A DNA stretch of 25,265 nucleotides from Anaerolineae bacterium (GTDB lineage Bacteria > Chloroflexota > Anaerolineae > B4-G1), in contig JAUXFI010000002.1 of assembly GCA_030620125.1 (NCBI GenBank), positions 1 to 25,265 on the forward strand, written 5' to 3'. Of this stretch, positions 16,355-24,140 are shown piece by piece. Within the stretch, counting starts at the first letter, position 1. Every line of letters begins with the position of its first letter. The position numbers were made by a program, and so were the translations under genes. The notes beneath the pieces were generated by a model. It ran no database searches and had not been told where the DNA came from. It was given only the letters and a program-made list of their open reading frames with translations.

Positions 16355-17494
16355 ATGCGCATCTGGAACCTGGTGCTGAAAGAGTTCATCCAGTTCTTTC
16401 GGGACTGGCTGATGATGGCTTTTATTCTCACTCTGCCTGTCCTTCAACTGATCCTGCTGGCCCACGCCACCAGTTCTCGCATCTCTGACCTGCGCGTGGC
16501 CGTGCTCGATCTCGACCGCTCCAGCGCCAGCCGTCAGTTTGTCGCTGCGCTCGATAACAGAGAGGAATTGAACATCCACCACTACCCTGCCACCTTGGCG
16601 GACACCCACCGGCTCCTCGACGAGGGGGAGGCCACGCTCGTCGTCATCGTCCCCGCCGGATTTGCGGCTCGATTGAACTCAAAGTCTGCTGACCTGTCCG
16701 ACGGTTTGCAGACAGCGCGTATTCAGCTCATCGCCGATGGCAGCAACAATATTCCGGGCCGCATCGCCCTCAGCGGCGCTCGTGAGGCTGTCGCTGCCTT
16801 TGCCGCCGACCTGGCTAGAGAAACCGGTCTTTGCCCGAAAAACCTGGTTTCTACCATCGAGCTGCGCACCACGGTGCGCTACAACCCGACGCTCAACTTT
16901 CGGTTTTTCTCCATACCGGCGCAGGTGGGCTTTATCGTCTATCAGGTGACGCTCACTGTCGCCTCCATCGGGCTGGCCCGCGAGCGGGAACTGGGCACGT
17001 TGGAGCAGTTGATGGTCATGCCTCTGCGCCGCATCGAGTTGGTCGTCGGCAAGGCGATCCCGGCCCTGGTCATCGGGGCGCTGAACTTTCTATTTATGCT
17101 AACCGTCGCCGTCTTTGGTTTTCACGTGCCGCTGCGCGGTTCCTTGCCGCTGCTCTTTGTCCTGACGCTGTTGTTCATCGTCGTCGAGATTGGCTACGGC
17201 ATCCTCATCTCTGGCATCGCCCGCACGCAGCAGCAGGCCATCCTGTTGGTCTTTGTCCTGGCGATGGTGGATATGACCTTTTCCGGCTACCTGGTGCGGG
17301 TCAAAAACTTGCCCGTCGCACTGCGGGCTATCGCGCAGGTGGTGCCTTTTCGCCACTATCTCACTATCATCCGGGGAGTGATGCTCAAGGGAGCGGGGTT
17401 AGACGTGCTGTGGCCTCACGCGGTGGCAATGTTGTTGATGGGGCTGCTCGTGACCGCCGTCGCTGTGCGTAATTTGAGTCAGAGTTTGGACTGA
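16355..17494 (+). CDS. ABC-2 family permease, second of a pair
   Basis: This 379-residue protein has the same architecture as its upstream neighbour: N-terminal RIWNLVLKEFIQFFRDW, one early helix, an external domain beginning with RVAVLDLDRSSASRQF, and later helices around a coupling motif ARERELGTLEQLMVMP. It is a member of the YhhJ/YbhR/YbhS permease group. ATG 16355 is chosen because the family-like KEFxQFxRD N-terminus begins right after it; the in-frame upstream ATG at 16235 lies inside the previous gene. No ATP-binding protein gene is adjacent in either direction, so it must come from elsewhere or be shared. The cargo is unknown; relatives export drugs or lipid-like compounds. Confidence 0.87.
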   Translation: MRIWNLVLKEFIQFFRDWLMMAFILTLPVLQLILLAHATSSRISDLRVAVLDLDRSSASRQFVAALDNREELNIHHYPATLADTHRLLDEGEATLVVIVPAGFAARLNSKSADLSDGLQTARIQLIADGSNNIPGRIALSGAREAVAAFAADLARETGLCPKNLVSTIELRTTVRYNPTLNFRFFSIPAQVGFIVYQVTLTVASIGLARERELGTLEQLMVMPLRRIELVVGKAIPALVIGALNFLFMLTVAVFGFHVPLRGSLPLLFVLTLLFIVVEIGYGILISGIARTQQQAILLVFVLAMVDMTFSGYLVRVKNLPVALRAIAQVVPFRHYLTIIRGVMLKGAGLDVLWPHAVAMLLMGLLVTAVAVRNLSQSLD

Positions 17495-17565
17495 AGCGGT
17501 ACATTGGTATACTGGGAAACTGGTAAATTGGCACATTCCCAACCGGAAATGCGGTCGTAGTACCA

Positions 17566-17589
17566 ACCAATCTACCAATCTACCAATCT
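17566..17589. repeat. Octamer tandem repeat before the UDP-glucose dehydrogenase gene
   Basis: ACCAATCT occurs three times in perfect tandem, followed by a spacer with the Shine-Dalgarno AGGAGG at about 17597. Upstream, about 17512-17531 holds TTGGTA- and TGGTAA-like segments that are partly complementary to the octamers, so a loose hairpin over the gap is possible. Confidence 0.6.
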
Positions 17590-17613
17590 ACAAATAAGGA
17601 GGAAACAATCACT

Positions 17614-18939
17614 ATGAAAAACATCTGTGTCATCGGCGTTGGCTACGTGGGCCTGGTTACCGGCGCTTGTCTGGCCGACCTGGGCAATCGCGTCGTATGC
17701 TTGAACCGCGACAAGCAAAAGTCCGACAATTTGAAAAAGGGCATCTTGCCTATCTACGAGCCAGGCCTGGAGGAGATCGTGCGGCGCAACCACGAGGCCG
17801 GCCGGCTGAACTTTACCACCTCTTACGATGAAGCGATGCAGGGTGCAGAGTTCGTCTTCATCGGGGTAGGCACGCCCTCGGGCGACAGCGGCGAGGCGGA
17901 CCTGGCCTACGTCGAGGCCTCCGTGACCGACGTGGCGAAGCGTATCCACCAGCCGGTCATCATCATCAACAAGTCCACTGTGCCCATCGGTACCGGCGAT
18001 TGGGTAGCCGGCATCGTGCGTGCTGCGATGCCCGACTCCTCAATTCCTTTTCGGGTCGTCTCCAATCCCGAATTCCTGCGCGAGGGCTCGGGAGTCTACG
18101 ATGCCAGGAACCCCGACCGGATTGTGCTCGGCTCCACCAATCGGGAGGCGGCCGAGCGAGTGGCCGAATTGTACTACCCGCTGCACGCCGAGACCATCAT
18201 CACCGACTTGCGCACGGCCGAGATGATCAAGTACGCCTCCAACGCCTTTCTGGCGACCAAGATATCGTTCATCAATGAGATGGCCAACGTCTGCGAGGCA
18301 CTGGGGGCCGACGTGAAGGAAGTGGGGCGGGGTATGGGAAGCGACAGCCGCATCAATCCGCAGTTTCTGGAGGCTGGCATCGGTTGGGGTGGCTCCTGTT
18401 TTCCCAAGGACGTCAAGGCGTTGGCGCACATGGCCGCCACACACGGCGCTCACCCGCAGATGCTGCGGGCGGTGATGGAGATCAACTACGATCAGCGCAA
18501 GCGGTTCGTGACCAAGCTACGCCACATCCTGGGTGGCTTCCGGGGCAAGACGGTCGGCGTGCTGGGGCTCTCATTCAAGCCGGACACCGACGATATGCGG
18601 GATGCTCCCTCGGTCGAGATCATCCACCTGCTGCTGTACGAAGGGGCGAATGTGAGGGCCTACGACCCGGTAGCGATGGAGAACGCGCAGCGCATCCTGG
18701 GCGATAGCATCACTTATTGCAAGGACCCCTACGAGGTGGCTGAAGGAGCCGATGCGCTGATGCTGGTCGCCGAGTGGAACGAGTTCAAGCAATTGGATAT
18801 GGGGCGCATCGGGGAGTTGATGCGTCAGCCGGTGCTGATGGACGGTCGTAACATCTACGACCCACAGCGTATGCGCGAACTGGGCTTCACCTACCGGGGC
18901 ATGGGGCGCGGCTACGACGACAGTGGTCAGCCGATGTAA
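17614..18939 (+). CDS. ugd: UDP-glucose 6-dehydrogenase
   Basis: This 441-residue enzyme oxidises UDP-glucose to UDP-glucuronate, a precursor for capsule, exopolysaccharide and glycolipid sugars. It shows the Rossmann motif GVGYVG (8-13), the [10 protein letters not shown] segment (151-160), Lys206 in [10 protein letters not shown], catalytic Cys262 in GGSCFPKD, and [13 protein letters not shown] (321-333) in the C-terminal domain. The family acid at the end of the second strand, Asp29 in the Streptococcus enzyme, aligns with Asn31, followed by Arg32 (VCLNRDKQK). This could relax or switch NAD to NADP preference. The start has AGGAGG eleven bases upstream. It is cytoplasmic. The two permeases are upstream, separated by the octamer repeat. 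Confidence 0.94.
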   Translation: MKNICVIGVGYVGLVTGACLADLGNRVVCLNRDKQKSDNLKKGILPIYEPGLEEIVRRNHEAGRLNFTTSYDEAMQGAEFVFIGVGTPSGDSGEADLAYVEASVTDVAKRIHQPVIIINKSTVPIGTGDWVAGIVRAAMPDSSIPFRVVSNPEFLREGSGVYDARNPDRIVLGSTNREAAERVAELYYPLHAETIITDLRTAEMIKYASNAFLATKISFINEMANVCEALGADVKEVGRGMGSDSRINPQFLEAGIGWGGSCFPKDVKALAHMAATHGAHPQMLRAVMEINYDQRKRFVTKLRHILGGFRGKTVGVLGLSFKPDTDDMRDAPSVEIIHLLLYEGANVRAYDPVAMENAQRILGDSITYCKDPYEVAEGADALMLVAEWNEFKQLDMGRIGELMRQPVLMDGRNIYDPQRMRELGFTYRGMGRGYDDSGQPM

Positions 18940-19080
18940 AGGGCTGTGCCTCGATTGGCTGAGGAATCCCATGTTCGGACGTGGATGAACGCAGAAAACG
19001 TGAATTCCTGCTGACTTTATCTGCGTTCCCTTTCTGCGCTTGAGCGCTCGCAGCGCGGCTTTCACCTGCTGCCAACTGGC

Positions 19081-19207
19081 GCGTACTTGGTATTTTCTCA
19101 ATACCTTGGGGCAAGGGCAGCGTAGGGCGGTTTTGCTAACCGCCACAGGGTCGGATAGCAAATCCGACCTACTTTCGCCCCAACTTTTTGAGAAGATAGC
19201 GTACTTG
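19081..19207. repeat. 9-bp direct repeats (target duplication) flanking the MITE
   Basis: GCGTACTTG occurs at 19081-19089 and 19199-19207, on either side of the inverted-repeat element. The copies are identical and correspond to Gln-Val-Arg codons of the minus-strand DUF4129 frame. Confidence 0.75.
19090..19198. mobile_element. MITE-like element with two internal hairpins
   Basis: The 109-bp element has imperfect terminal inverted repeats, 19091-19112 against 19177-19198, with 18 of 22 matches. It also has two internal hairpins: a 7-bp stem GGCGGTT/AACCGCC (19126-19132 with 19138-19144) and an 8-bp stem GGTCGGAT/ATCCGACC (19149-19156 with 19162-19169). Their outer borders, GTAGG (19122-19126) and CCTAC (19168-19172), are complementary. 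It contains no transposase and would have to be moved in trans. It is flanked by a perfect 9-bp duplication. The double-hairpin core resembles dispersed palindromic repeats I associate with Chloroflexota intergenic DNA, which could be tested by a genome search. Confidence 0.75.
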
Positions 19208-19514
19208 CTTGTCTTGCTCCCGATCGAAGGAGTGACGGCTGTAACGTGCCTCCACGAATGTCTGGGTGAGCACGTCCATCTCCTGCTGCGCCTGCCCCGG
19301 GTGAGGTCCCAGCGTGTCGCCGTATTCGCGGGGCGTCTGGGCACGCTGGCGGGGGAAGCTCTGCTGGCCTGCACGCCGCAGGATGCTCACTACCCTCCCG
19401 CAGGCTACGATTTGCTGTGCTCGCAGGCTTGCATAGCCGTCGAGACGTGTTCTGGCGTTGAAAACCCGTCCAAACCTACGGGCGGGTGAATAGTTACTTG
19501 TAGTCTTTTTGCAA

Positions 19515-19543
19515 TGGACAAAGAGAGGCAACTGGGGTAAAAT
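19515..19543 (+). promoter_or_regulatory. Sigma70-type promoter of the receiver-kinase gene
   Basis: The -35 box TGGACA (19515-19520, 5 of 6) and -10 box TAAAAT (19538-19543, 5 of 6) are separated by exactly 17 bases. Transcription should start near 19550, giving a leader of about 58 bases to ATG 19608. Confidence 0.65.
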
Positions 19544-19607
19544 GTGTTCGTAGAAACCCGTATCTACTGAGACCACGCGATGGCTGCGGGAGAGGAGTAA
19601 TTGGCAG

Positions 19608-20891
19608 ATGGCTGAACAGGAGTTGCAGGAAAAGGGCGTGCGGGGAACGGTTCTGATCGTTGACGACGAGAGGCCTCTGGCGGAGGCTCTCGCGGCGACG
19701 CTGGACATGGAGGGACTAGACACAGTCGTGGCCTACGACGGAGATCGGGCGCTGGCGCTGGCCCACGAGCTGCAGCCTGACCTGATCCTGCTTGACGTGA
19801 TGATGCCGGGCAAGTCCGGCATTGAGGTCTGTGCGACATTGAAGACCGATCCTGTCACTAGTTCCATCCCGGTGATTTTTATCACGGCAAAGGCAGAGGA
19901 GAGCGACCGTTTGGTGGGAGTCGCAGCAGGGGCCGACGAGTACCTGACCAAGCCGTTCAGCCCTACCGAGGTCATTGCCCTGGTCAACGAGGCGCTCGCC
20001 GGACGACCCATCGAGCCACGTGAGCGACGGACAGATCTTTCCTCTATGCCTGCTGATCAATTGGTGATCTATGCCCGCGAACTGAAGGAACTATCTGAGC
20101 GAGAACGGATGGCGCGAGAGGCGCTGGAGGAAGCTCAACAGCGCCTGGAGGAAGTTGACCGGCTGAAGGCAGCGTTCCTCGGTGCGGTTACGCACGAACT
20201 TATGTCCCCCTTTGCCGTCATTGGCCTGGCGCTCCAGGTGTTGCAGCAGGGGAATACGAGTCTCCAGGTTGATCAGCAGGAGGCTCTGGACAACCTGGCG
20301 ACCGAGATCGCGGGCTTGCACCGGCAGGTCGGCGGGGTGGTAAAGTTCGCTGAACTGGTGAACAAGCGGCGCGAGCCGCAGCTAGGATACATCTCCCTGG
20401 ACCAGGCGATCCCGTGGGCGGTGCAGCCGGCGGCGGTGCTGGCTCAGACGCGAGGGGTAGATTTTCGGGTTTTCGTGTCCCCTAACCTGTCAAAGGTCCA
20501 CGTTGATCCCGAATTATTGGGCGAGGCGGTCTTTCAGATGGCCCACAACGCGGTAAAGTTCAACTTGTCTGGTGGACGAGCACAGGTGCAGGTCTTTGAG
20601 TCCGAGGGGTGGGTAGTGATCAAAGTGTCGGATACCGGTGTGGGCCTGACGCCGGAGGTGCTGGCGGTGCTGGGACAGCCGTTCGAGCAGAGTGCCGATG
20701 CTCTGCGGCGGGGGCGAGAGGGACTGGGGATCGGCTGGGCTTTTGTGTGTTACGTCGCCGAGGTGCATGGCGGCCGGACGCACGTGAAGAGCCCCGGCCC
20801 GGATCAGGGAAGCACCTTCTCCCTGGCCTTACCGGTGGCTGTGGAGGGTCAAGGGCCTGCCTCCTCGCGCGAGACAGACACGGAAGGCTAA
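19608..20891 (+). CDS. Receiver-histidine kinase fusion (REC-HisKA-HATPase)
   Basis: This 427-residue soluble protein has an N-terminal receiver domain at 12-130 with Asp19-Asp20, phosphoacceptor Asp63 (LLDVMMP) and Lys115 (YLTKPF). A coiled-coil linker (155-185) leads to a HisKA domain with His196 in THELMSPF, where the usual HELRTP is changed. The HATPase domain (about 295-412) shows Asn314 (MAHNAVKFN), DTGVGL (342-347) and EGLGIGWAF (371-379). Input through a receiver suggests it is controlled by another kinase, possibly the large hybrid. The start has AGGAG ten bases upstream and a promoter at 19515. Its TAA overlaps the stop of the convergent kinase relic by three bases within CTAA at 20888-20891. 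Confidence 0.88.
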   Translation: MAEQELQEKGVRGTVLIVDDERPLAEALAATLDMEGLDTVVAYDGDRALALAHELQPDLILLDVMMPGKSGIEVCATLKTDPVTSSIPVIFITAKAEESDRLVGVAAGADEYLTKPFSPTEVIALVNEALAGRPIEPRERRTDLSSMPADQLVIYARELKELSERERMAREALEEAQQRLEEVDRLKAAFLGAVTHELMSPFAVIGLALQVLQQGNTSLQVDQQEALDNLATEIAGLHRQVGGVVKFAELVNKRREPQLGYISLDQAIPWAVQPAAVLAQTRGVDFRVFVSPNLSKVHVDPELLGEAVFQMAHNAVKFNLSGGRAQVQVFESEGWVVIKVSDTGVGLTPEVLAVLGQPFEQSADALRRGREGLGIGWAFVCYVAEVHGGRTHVKSPGPDQGSTFSLALPVAVEGQGPASSRETDTEG

Positions 20892-21330
20892 CTGCAAGCC
20901 TCCTGGCACGTCTCCTCCGGCAGCGTCAACGAGAGGCGAGTGTATGCGCCTGGGACACTTTTCACTGCCAGCGTCCCGCCGACGACGGCCATCATCGTAC
21001 TGTGCAAGGCCAAACCCTGGCCACTGCTCCGCTCTGACCGGTTCGCCGCCCCCAACCCTACGCCGTTATCCTCGATGGTGATCTCCAGCCCGTGTTGTCC
21101 TGAGACTGCCGAAGGATCGTGCCAGGCAACTCCGACGAGGAGGTGCAACGGGCAGGCGGCTTCCCGGTCTCGTCCGTGGTGGGCAGCGTTGCGGATGGCC
21201 TCTCGGGCGGCGTAGAAGAGTACCTCGGCCGTCAGTGAGGGGATGGCTTGCGCCTTCCGTTCTGCTTCCTGCTCCACCTGCTACGTCACGTCGTCGAAAC
21301 CGCTCCCCAACTCAAGTGGCCCTTGTTCCT
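20888..21330 (-). pseudogene. NarL-type histidine kinase relic (HATPase domain) with in-frame stop
   Basis: From GTG 21277 the frame encodes 129 residues: LTAEVLFYAAREAIRNAAHH with an N-box-like AAREAIRNAA, then IEDNGVGLG, a GQGLALHSTMM segment, and LPEE near the end. That is the C-terminal ATPase domain of a NarX/DegS-like kinase. Directly upstream in the same frame is a TAG at 21281-21283, then more coding-like sequence (PLELGSGFDDVT) up to about 21330. The TAG is one base from TGG or CAG, so it looks like a nonsense mutation in a once longer kinase. Beyond 21330 the frame is unconvincing; another minus frame around 21390-21450 (DLQINVET) may be further decayed sequence. The sensor and dimerisation parts are not found. 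Translation as a short kinase fragment from 21277 cannot be excluded. Confidence 0.65.
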
Positions 21331-21474
21331 GGTCGCGCTGGCGTTGATGGCGTTGCCCGGCCTGATGGCGACGTGGCCGGTGGAGCCGGTTCACGTCTCG
21401 ACGTTGATCTGCAAATCCCGTGCCGACTGGTCAAACGTGCTCCAGAGGGGCTGTGTCTGAGCGAGCGCGGCGAT

Positions 21475-21504
21475 TTGCTCGACAGGGCGGTTAGGGGGTA
21501 TAAT
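21475..21504 (+). promoter_or_regulatory. Promoter of the SH3-glycoside-hydrolase-like gene
   Basis: A perfect -10 box TATAAT (21499-21504) and a weak -35 box TTGCTC (21475-21480) are separated by 18 bases. AGGAGG lies close to the ATG at 21546, and about 35 bases of leader remain. Confidence 0.55.
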
Positions 21505-21545
21505 GTAGGTGTTGTAGCAATCGAGGAAAAAGAAGGAGGCAGAGG

Positions 21546-23573
21546 ATGGCGGATAGAAAAAAGCTCCAGGTCAATTGGCCGGATGGCCTCAAGCTCCGCA
21601 CACAGCCGGAGCCGACGAGCGCCAGCTACACCGGCGTCAAAGTGCCTCACCGCACGGCGGTGGAGGCCATCGGAGAGCCGCAGCAATACGATGCGCAATT
21701 CTCGTTCCAGCAGGTGCGCACGCCGGAGGGGCAGGTGGGCTGGCTCACCTACCGGGACGGCGACACCGTCTACCTGAGCCCGGTGGAGACCGCACCACCT
21801 CCAGCGGAAGGCAAGAGACTGCAAGTGGACTGGCCCCGGGGACTCCGAATGCGCACTCAACCAGAGTCCGGGCTGGCCAGCTTTACAGGTATAGTCGTGC
21901 CCTACGGTACCGTCGTGGTCGCCATCGGAGAGGTATTCTCCCATCCAGAGGGGTACGTCTTCCAGCGCGTTCGCACGCCCGAGGGCCGGGTTGGCTGGCT
22001 GACGCGCAGTTGCGGCGACACCGTTTACCTGATCGAGGTGGAGGAGGAGCAACCTGAGCCAGACGTGGAGAGCGGCAATCTGTGGGTCAAGTGGTTCGAT
22101 GGGCTCAAGCTGCGCGAGCGGCCGGAGCCGAGCCTGGCCAGCTTTAGCGGTATCATCGTGCCCTACGGCGCGCAGGTCACCGCGTTGGGGTCGCCCAGGG
22201 AGCACCCCGATGGCTACAAGTTCCAGAAGGTACGCCTGGCCGATGGGGAGACCGGCTGGCTCACCTTGAGCTACGGCGGTACCGTCTACCTGAGCAAGGA
22301 GAAGCCCGACCTCACGACCAAGCCGCTTCCGACTGTGCAGACGAGCCCGGCGGCCGGGTTGTGGGCGGAGATGCGCGGCTCGCCAGGCGGGGCCGTCCAG
22401 TGGTGGGTCGGCGGGGCGGTGCCGCTGCGCGTGATAGACCCGGTCAGCGCGGGGGCCAAGATCGGGCAGGCGGGGCAGTGGATCGAGGTCGAGACGCCGG
22501 CCCTCAAGCGCGGCTTCATCGGCGCGCAGTACCTCAAGCCTTTCACTCCCAGCCCCCACAAGGCGACGGTACGGACCGGCGAGAGCCGCTACATCTACGG
22601 CGTCCACGACCGCTACGACCGCAACCTGCTCAAATCGGCTGGCGTGACCGGCTGGGTGCTCTTTACCCACGGCATTGGCACCGACCACGCGGGAACCGGC
22701 GGCGACCGCAATACTTTTTACGAGTGGTCGCGTGACGGCTTTGGCATCCTGGCGCGGCTCAACCACGGCTACGGTTCCAGCGGCACCATTCCCGAACCAC
22801 GCCAGTACGACGACTTTGCCCGCACCTGTGCGGCTTTCGTGGATCGCTCGATTGACCGGGGCGACCCCAAAGGCGGCTGCCACGTCTGGATCATTGGCAA
22901 CGAGATGAACAACCCGCGTGAGTATCCTGGCAACGACCAGGGTCGGGGCGGGCACCGCATCACCCCCGAAAGTTACGCCGATTGCTTCAACCGCGTCTAC
23001 CGGGCCATCAAGGCGGTCTACCGGCGCATCCCTGGCCTGAGCCCTGCCGACGCCGTCGTCGTGCCGGGCGCGGTTGACCCCTACAACGCCGTCGCCGGCT
23101 GCAACGGCAACTGGTTCACCCGCATGCTGCGCAGGATTGAGGCGCTGGATGGTTTCACGCTGCACGCCTACACCCACGGCGCTGCGCCAAAGCTGATCAC
23201 CGACCGGAAGCTGTTTGGGCAGGAGCATCATCCGCCCATCCGCTTTCCCGACAAGAAACTGAGCTGGCAGTACTATAACTTTTACGCCTACCGCACCTAT
23301 ATGGACCTGATCCCCGCCAGGTGGCGGGACGTGCCTGTTTTCATTACCGAGACCGACCAGGTGGAGAGGGCGTGGGCCAACGCCGACAGCGGCTGGGTCC
23401 AGGGGATGTACGCCGAGGTGAACCGCTGGAACAGCGATCCCAACCGGCAGCAGATCCGCTGCGCGCTGCTGTTCCGTTGGGAGGCTTATGACGGTTGGCA
23501 GATCAAGGACAAGGGCGGCGTGCTGCAGGACTTTAAGAAGGCGGCACGGAAAAAGTACAAGTGGCGGATTTGA
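21546..23573 (+). CDS. SH3-repeat protein with C-terminal TIM-barrel glycoside-hydrolase-like domain
   Basis: This 675-residue protein starts with three closely related SH3-like repeats (about 1-80, 89-168, 177-252), each with a WxxGLxxRxxP start and a GWLT...TVYL end. A fourth, divergent SH3-like unit lies at about 268-333. The C-terminal half (about 345-670) resembles a retaining clan GH-A glycoside hydrolase: predicted acid/base Glu453 in IIGNEMN and predicted nucleophile Glu602 in VFITETD. The substrate is unknown; SH3-like repeats suggest cell-wall or glycan binding. There is no signal peptide or membrane helix in the first 40 residues, which is odd for a wall-directed enzyme. AGGAGG eight bases upstream of the ATG sets the start. 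It has its own promoter and is followed by minus-strand relics. Confidence 0.82.
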   Translation: MADRKKLQVNWPDGLKLRTQPEPTSASYTGVKVPHRTAVEAIGEPQQYDAQFSFQQVRTPEGQVGWLTYRDGDTVYLSPVETAPPPAEGKRLQVDWPRGLRMRTQPESGLASFTGIVVPYGTVVVAIGEVFSHPEGYVFQRVRTPEGRVGWLTRSCGDTVYLIEVEEEQPEPDVESGNLWVKWFDGLKLRERPEPSLASFSGIIVPYGAQVTALGSPREHPDGYKFQKVRLADGETGWLTLSYGGTVYLSKEKPDLTTKPLPTVQTSPAAGLWAEMRGSPGGAVQWWVGGAVPLRVIDPVSAGAKIGQAGQWIEVETPALKRGFIGAQYLKPFTPSPHKATVRTGESRYIYGVHDRYDRNLLKSAGVTGWVLFTHGIGTDHAGTGGDRNTFYEWSRDGFGILARLNHGYGSSGTIPEPRQYDDFARTCAAFVDRSIDRGDPKGGCHVWIIGNEMNNPREYPGNDQGRGGHRITPESYADCFNRVYRAIKAVYRRIPGLSPADAVVVPGAVDPYNAVAGCNGNWFTRMLRRIEALDGFTLHAYTHGAAPKLITDRKLFGQEHHPPIRFPDKKLSWQYYNFYAYRTYMDLIPARWRDVPVFITETDQVERAWANADSGWVQGMYAEVNRWNSDPNRQQIRCALLFRWEAYDGWQIKDKGGVLQDFKKAARKKYKWRI

Positions 23574-23580
23574 CCGGTGG

Positions 23581-23706
23581 TCATCCCCGCACCGTCACCA
23601 GGTTGCCCGACTCGTAGCGGCGCAACCCCCAGTGGAAGACCCAGCGCGCCGCCAGCCATGCCCGCGTACCGGTAGGCTTACGAGCGTGCCCATCATTTCT
23701 TCTCCC
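23581..23706 (-). pseudogene. Unassigned C-terminal coding relic (WVFHWGLRRYE)
   Basis: An open minus-strand frame of 41 codons ends in TGA at 23583-23581 and reads TRAWLAARWVFHWGLRRYES near its end. The composition is coding-like, but no start codon lies in that frame. An ATG with AAGGGAG upstream near 23690 is in another frame and would need a frameshift. I do not recognise a family. It may be the tail of a displaced gene. Confidence 0.3.
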
Positions 23707-23784
23707 TTAATCTCCATAGTTGCTCGCCACCAGTTCCTTGATCTCTCGAGCTAGAGGCCCTGCCTGGGGGAAAGGTCCTGGCAC
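23707..23784 (-). pseudogene. Short unassigned C-terminal relic next to the moxR break
   Basis: After a TAG (23787-23785), a minus-strand frame runs 25 codons to TAA (23709-23707) and ends PLAREIKELVASNYGD, which looks like the end of a soluble helical protein. It abuts the point where the moxR similarity stops, in a different frame. The family is not recognised. It may mark a deletion junction. Confidence 0.25.
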
Positions 23785-23963
23785 CTACTGGCGGCCGTGG
23801 CCCGGGCCAGCATCGTCTTGCCGGTGCCGGGCACGTCCTCTATGAGCACGTGTCCCTGGCACAGGAGGGCCACCATCAGCAGTTCAATCTGCTCTCGCTT
23901 GCCGACGATGACCGTTTCGACGTTGCGGATGGCGCGGTCGGTGAATTGGGTGATGGGGTTCAC
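23751..23963 (-). pseudogene. MoxR-type AAA ATPase, N-terminal fragment
   Basis: The frame starts with GTG 23963, which has GAGGAG eight bases upstream. It reads through the MoxR N-terminus (ITQFTDRAIRNVETVIVGK) and Walker A in EDVPGTGKTMLARA, ending near 23799. After that the similarity stops and the frame ends at 23751. A full MoxR has about 310-330 residues with Walker B and sensor motifs, so about 80 percent is missing. MoxR ATPases work with DUF58 and transglutaminase/DUF4129 proteins. A DUF4129 relic lies downstream on the same strand at 19030-19420. An in-frame GTG at 24140 would add an Ala/Thr/Pro-rich stretch that is not MoxR-like. Confidence 0.75.
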
Positions 23964-24140
23964 GTGGGTTTCTCCTCTTCGAGTGGTGCCAGCCAGCGAA
24001 AGCGGTGGGCTGCTCCCTCGCTCGTGCGTGGGTTCACGACGTTGTTCTTCAGTTGGGTTTGGGGCTGGGGTAGCGGGTAATGCTCCCGCCGTGGCCGAGG
24101 TTGTTGCCCTGGACGCCGCCGCCTGGTTCGCCTGCGCCAC

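Larger units (their letters stand above)
19030..19420 (-). pseudogene. DUF4129 (transglutaminase-type) C-terminal relic, split by a MITE
   Basis: Reading leftwards from 19420, the frame gives SILRRAGQQSFPRQRAQTPR and later LTQTFVEARYSRHSFDREQD. This is the typical C-terminus of DUF4129 transglutaminase-like proteins. The frame then enters an inserted element at 19198-19090 and hits a stop at 19171-19169. On the far side, at 19080-19030, the same frame reads ASWQQVKAALRALKRRK, a typical DUF4129 tail. Joining both sides through one copy of the GCGTACTTG duplication restores DREQDKQVRASWQQ in frame. The gene lacks its N-terminal transmembrane and transglutaminase portions; upstream of 19420 no related frame is seen. 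These genes usually sit in a moxR-DUF58-DUF4129 operon, and a moxR relic lies on the same strand at 23799-23963. Confidence 0.72.

Noticed and set aside
17566..17589. A CRISPR-like array
   Set aside because: The units are 8 bases, directly adjacent and without spacers; no cas genes are present.
21312..23231. A 639-codon open frame on the minus strand under the SH3/glycoside-hydrolase gene
   Set aside because: It has no recognisable domain and is antisense to a gene with clear repeats and motifs; high GC makes long antisense frames common.
23964..24140. An N-terminal extension of the MoxR fragment from a GTG at 24140
   Set aside because: The encoded stretch is Ala/Thr/Pro-rich and not MoxR-like, whereas GTG 23963 has GAGGAG at normal spacing.
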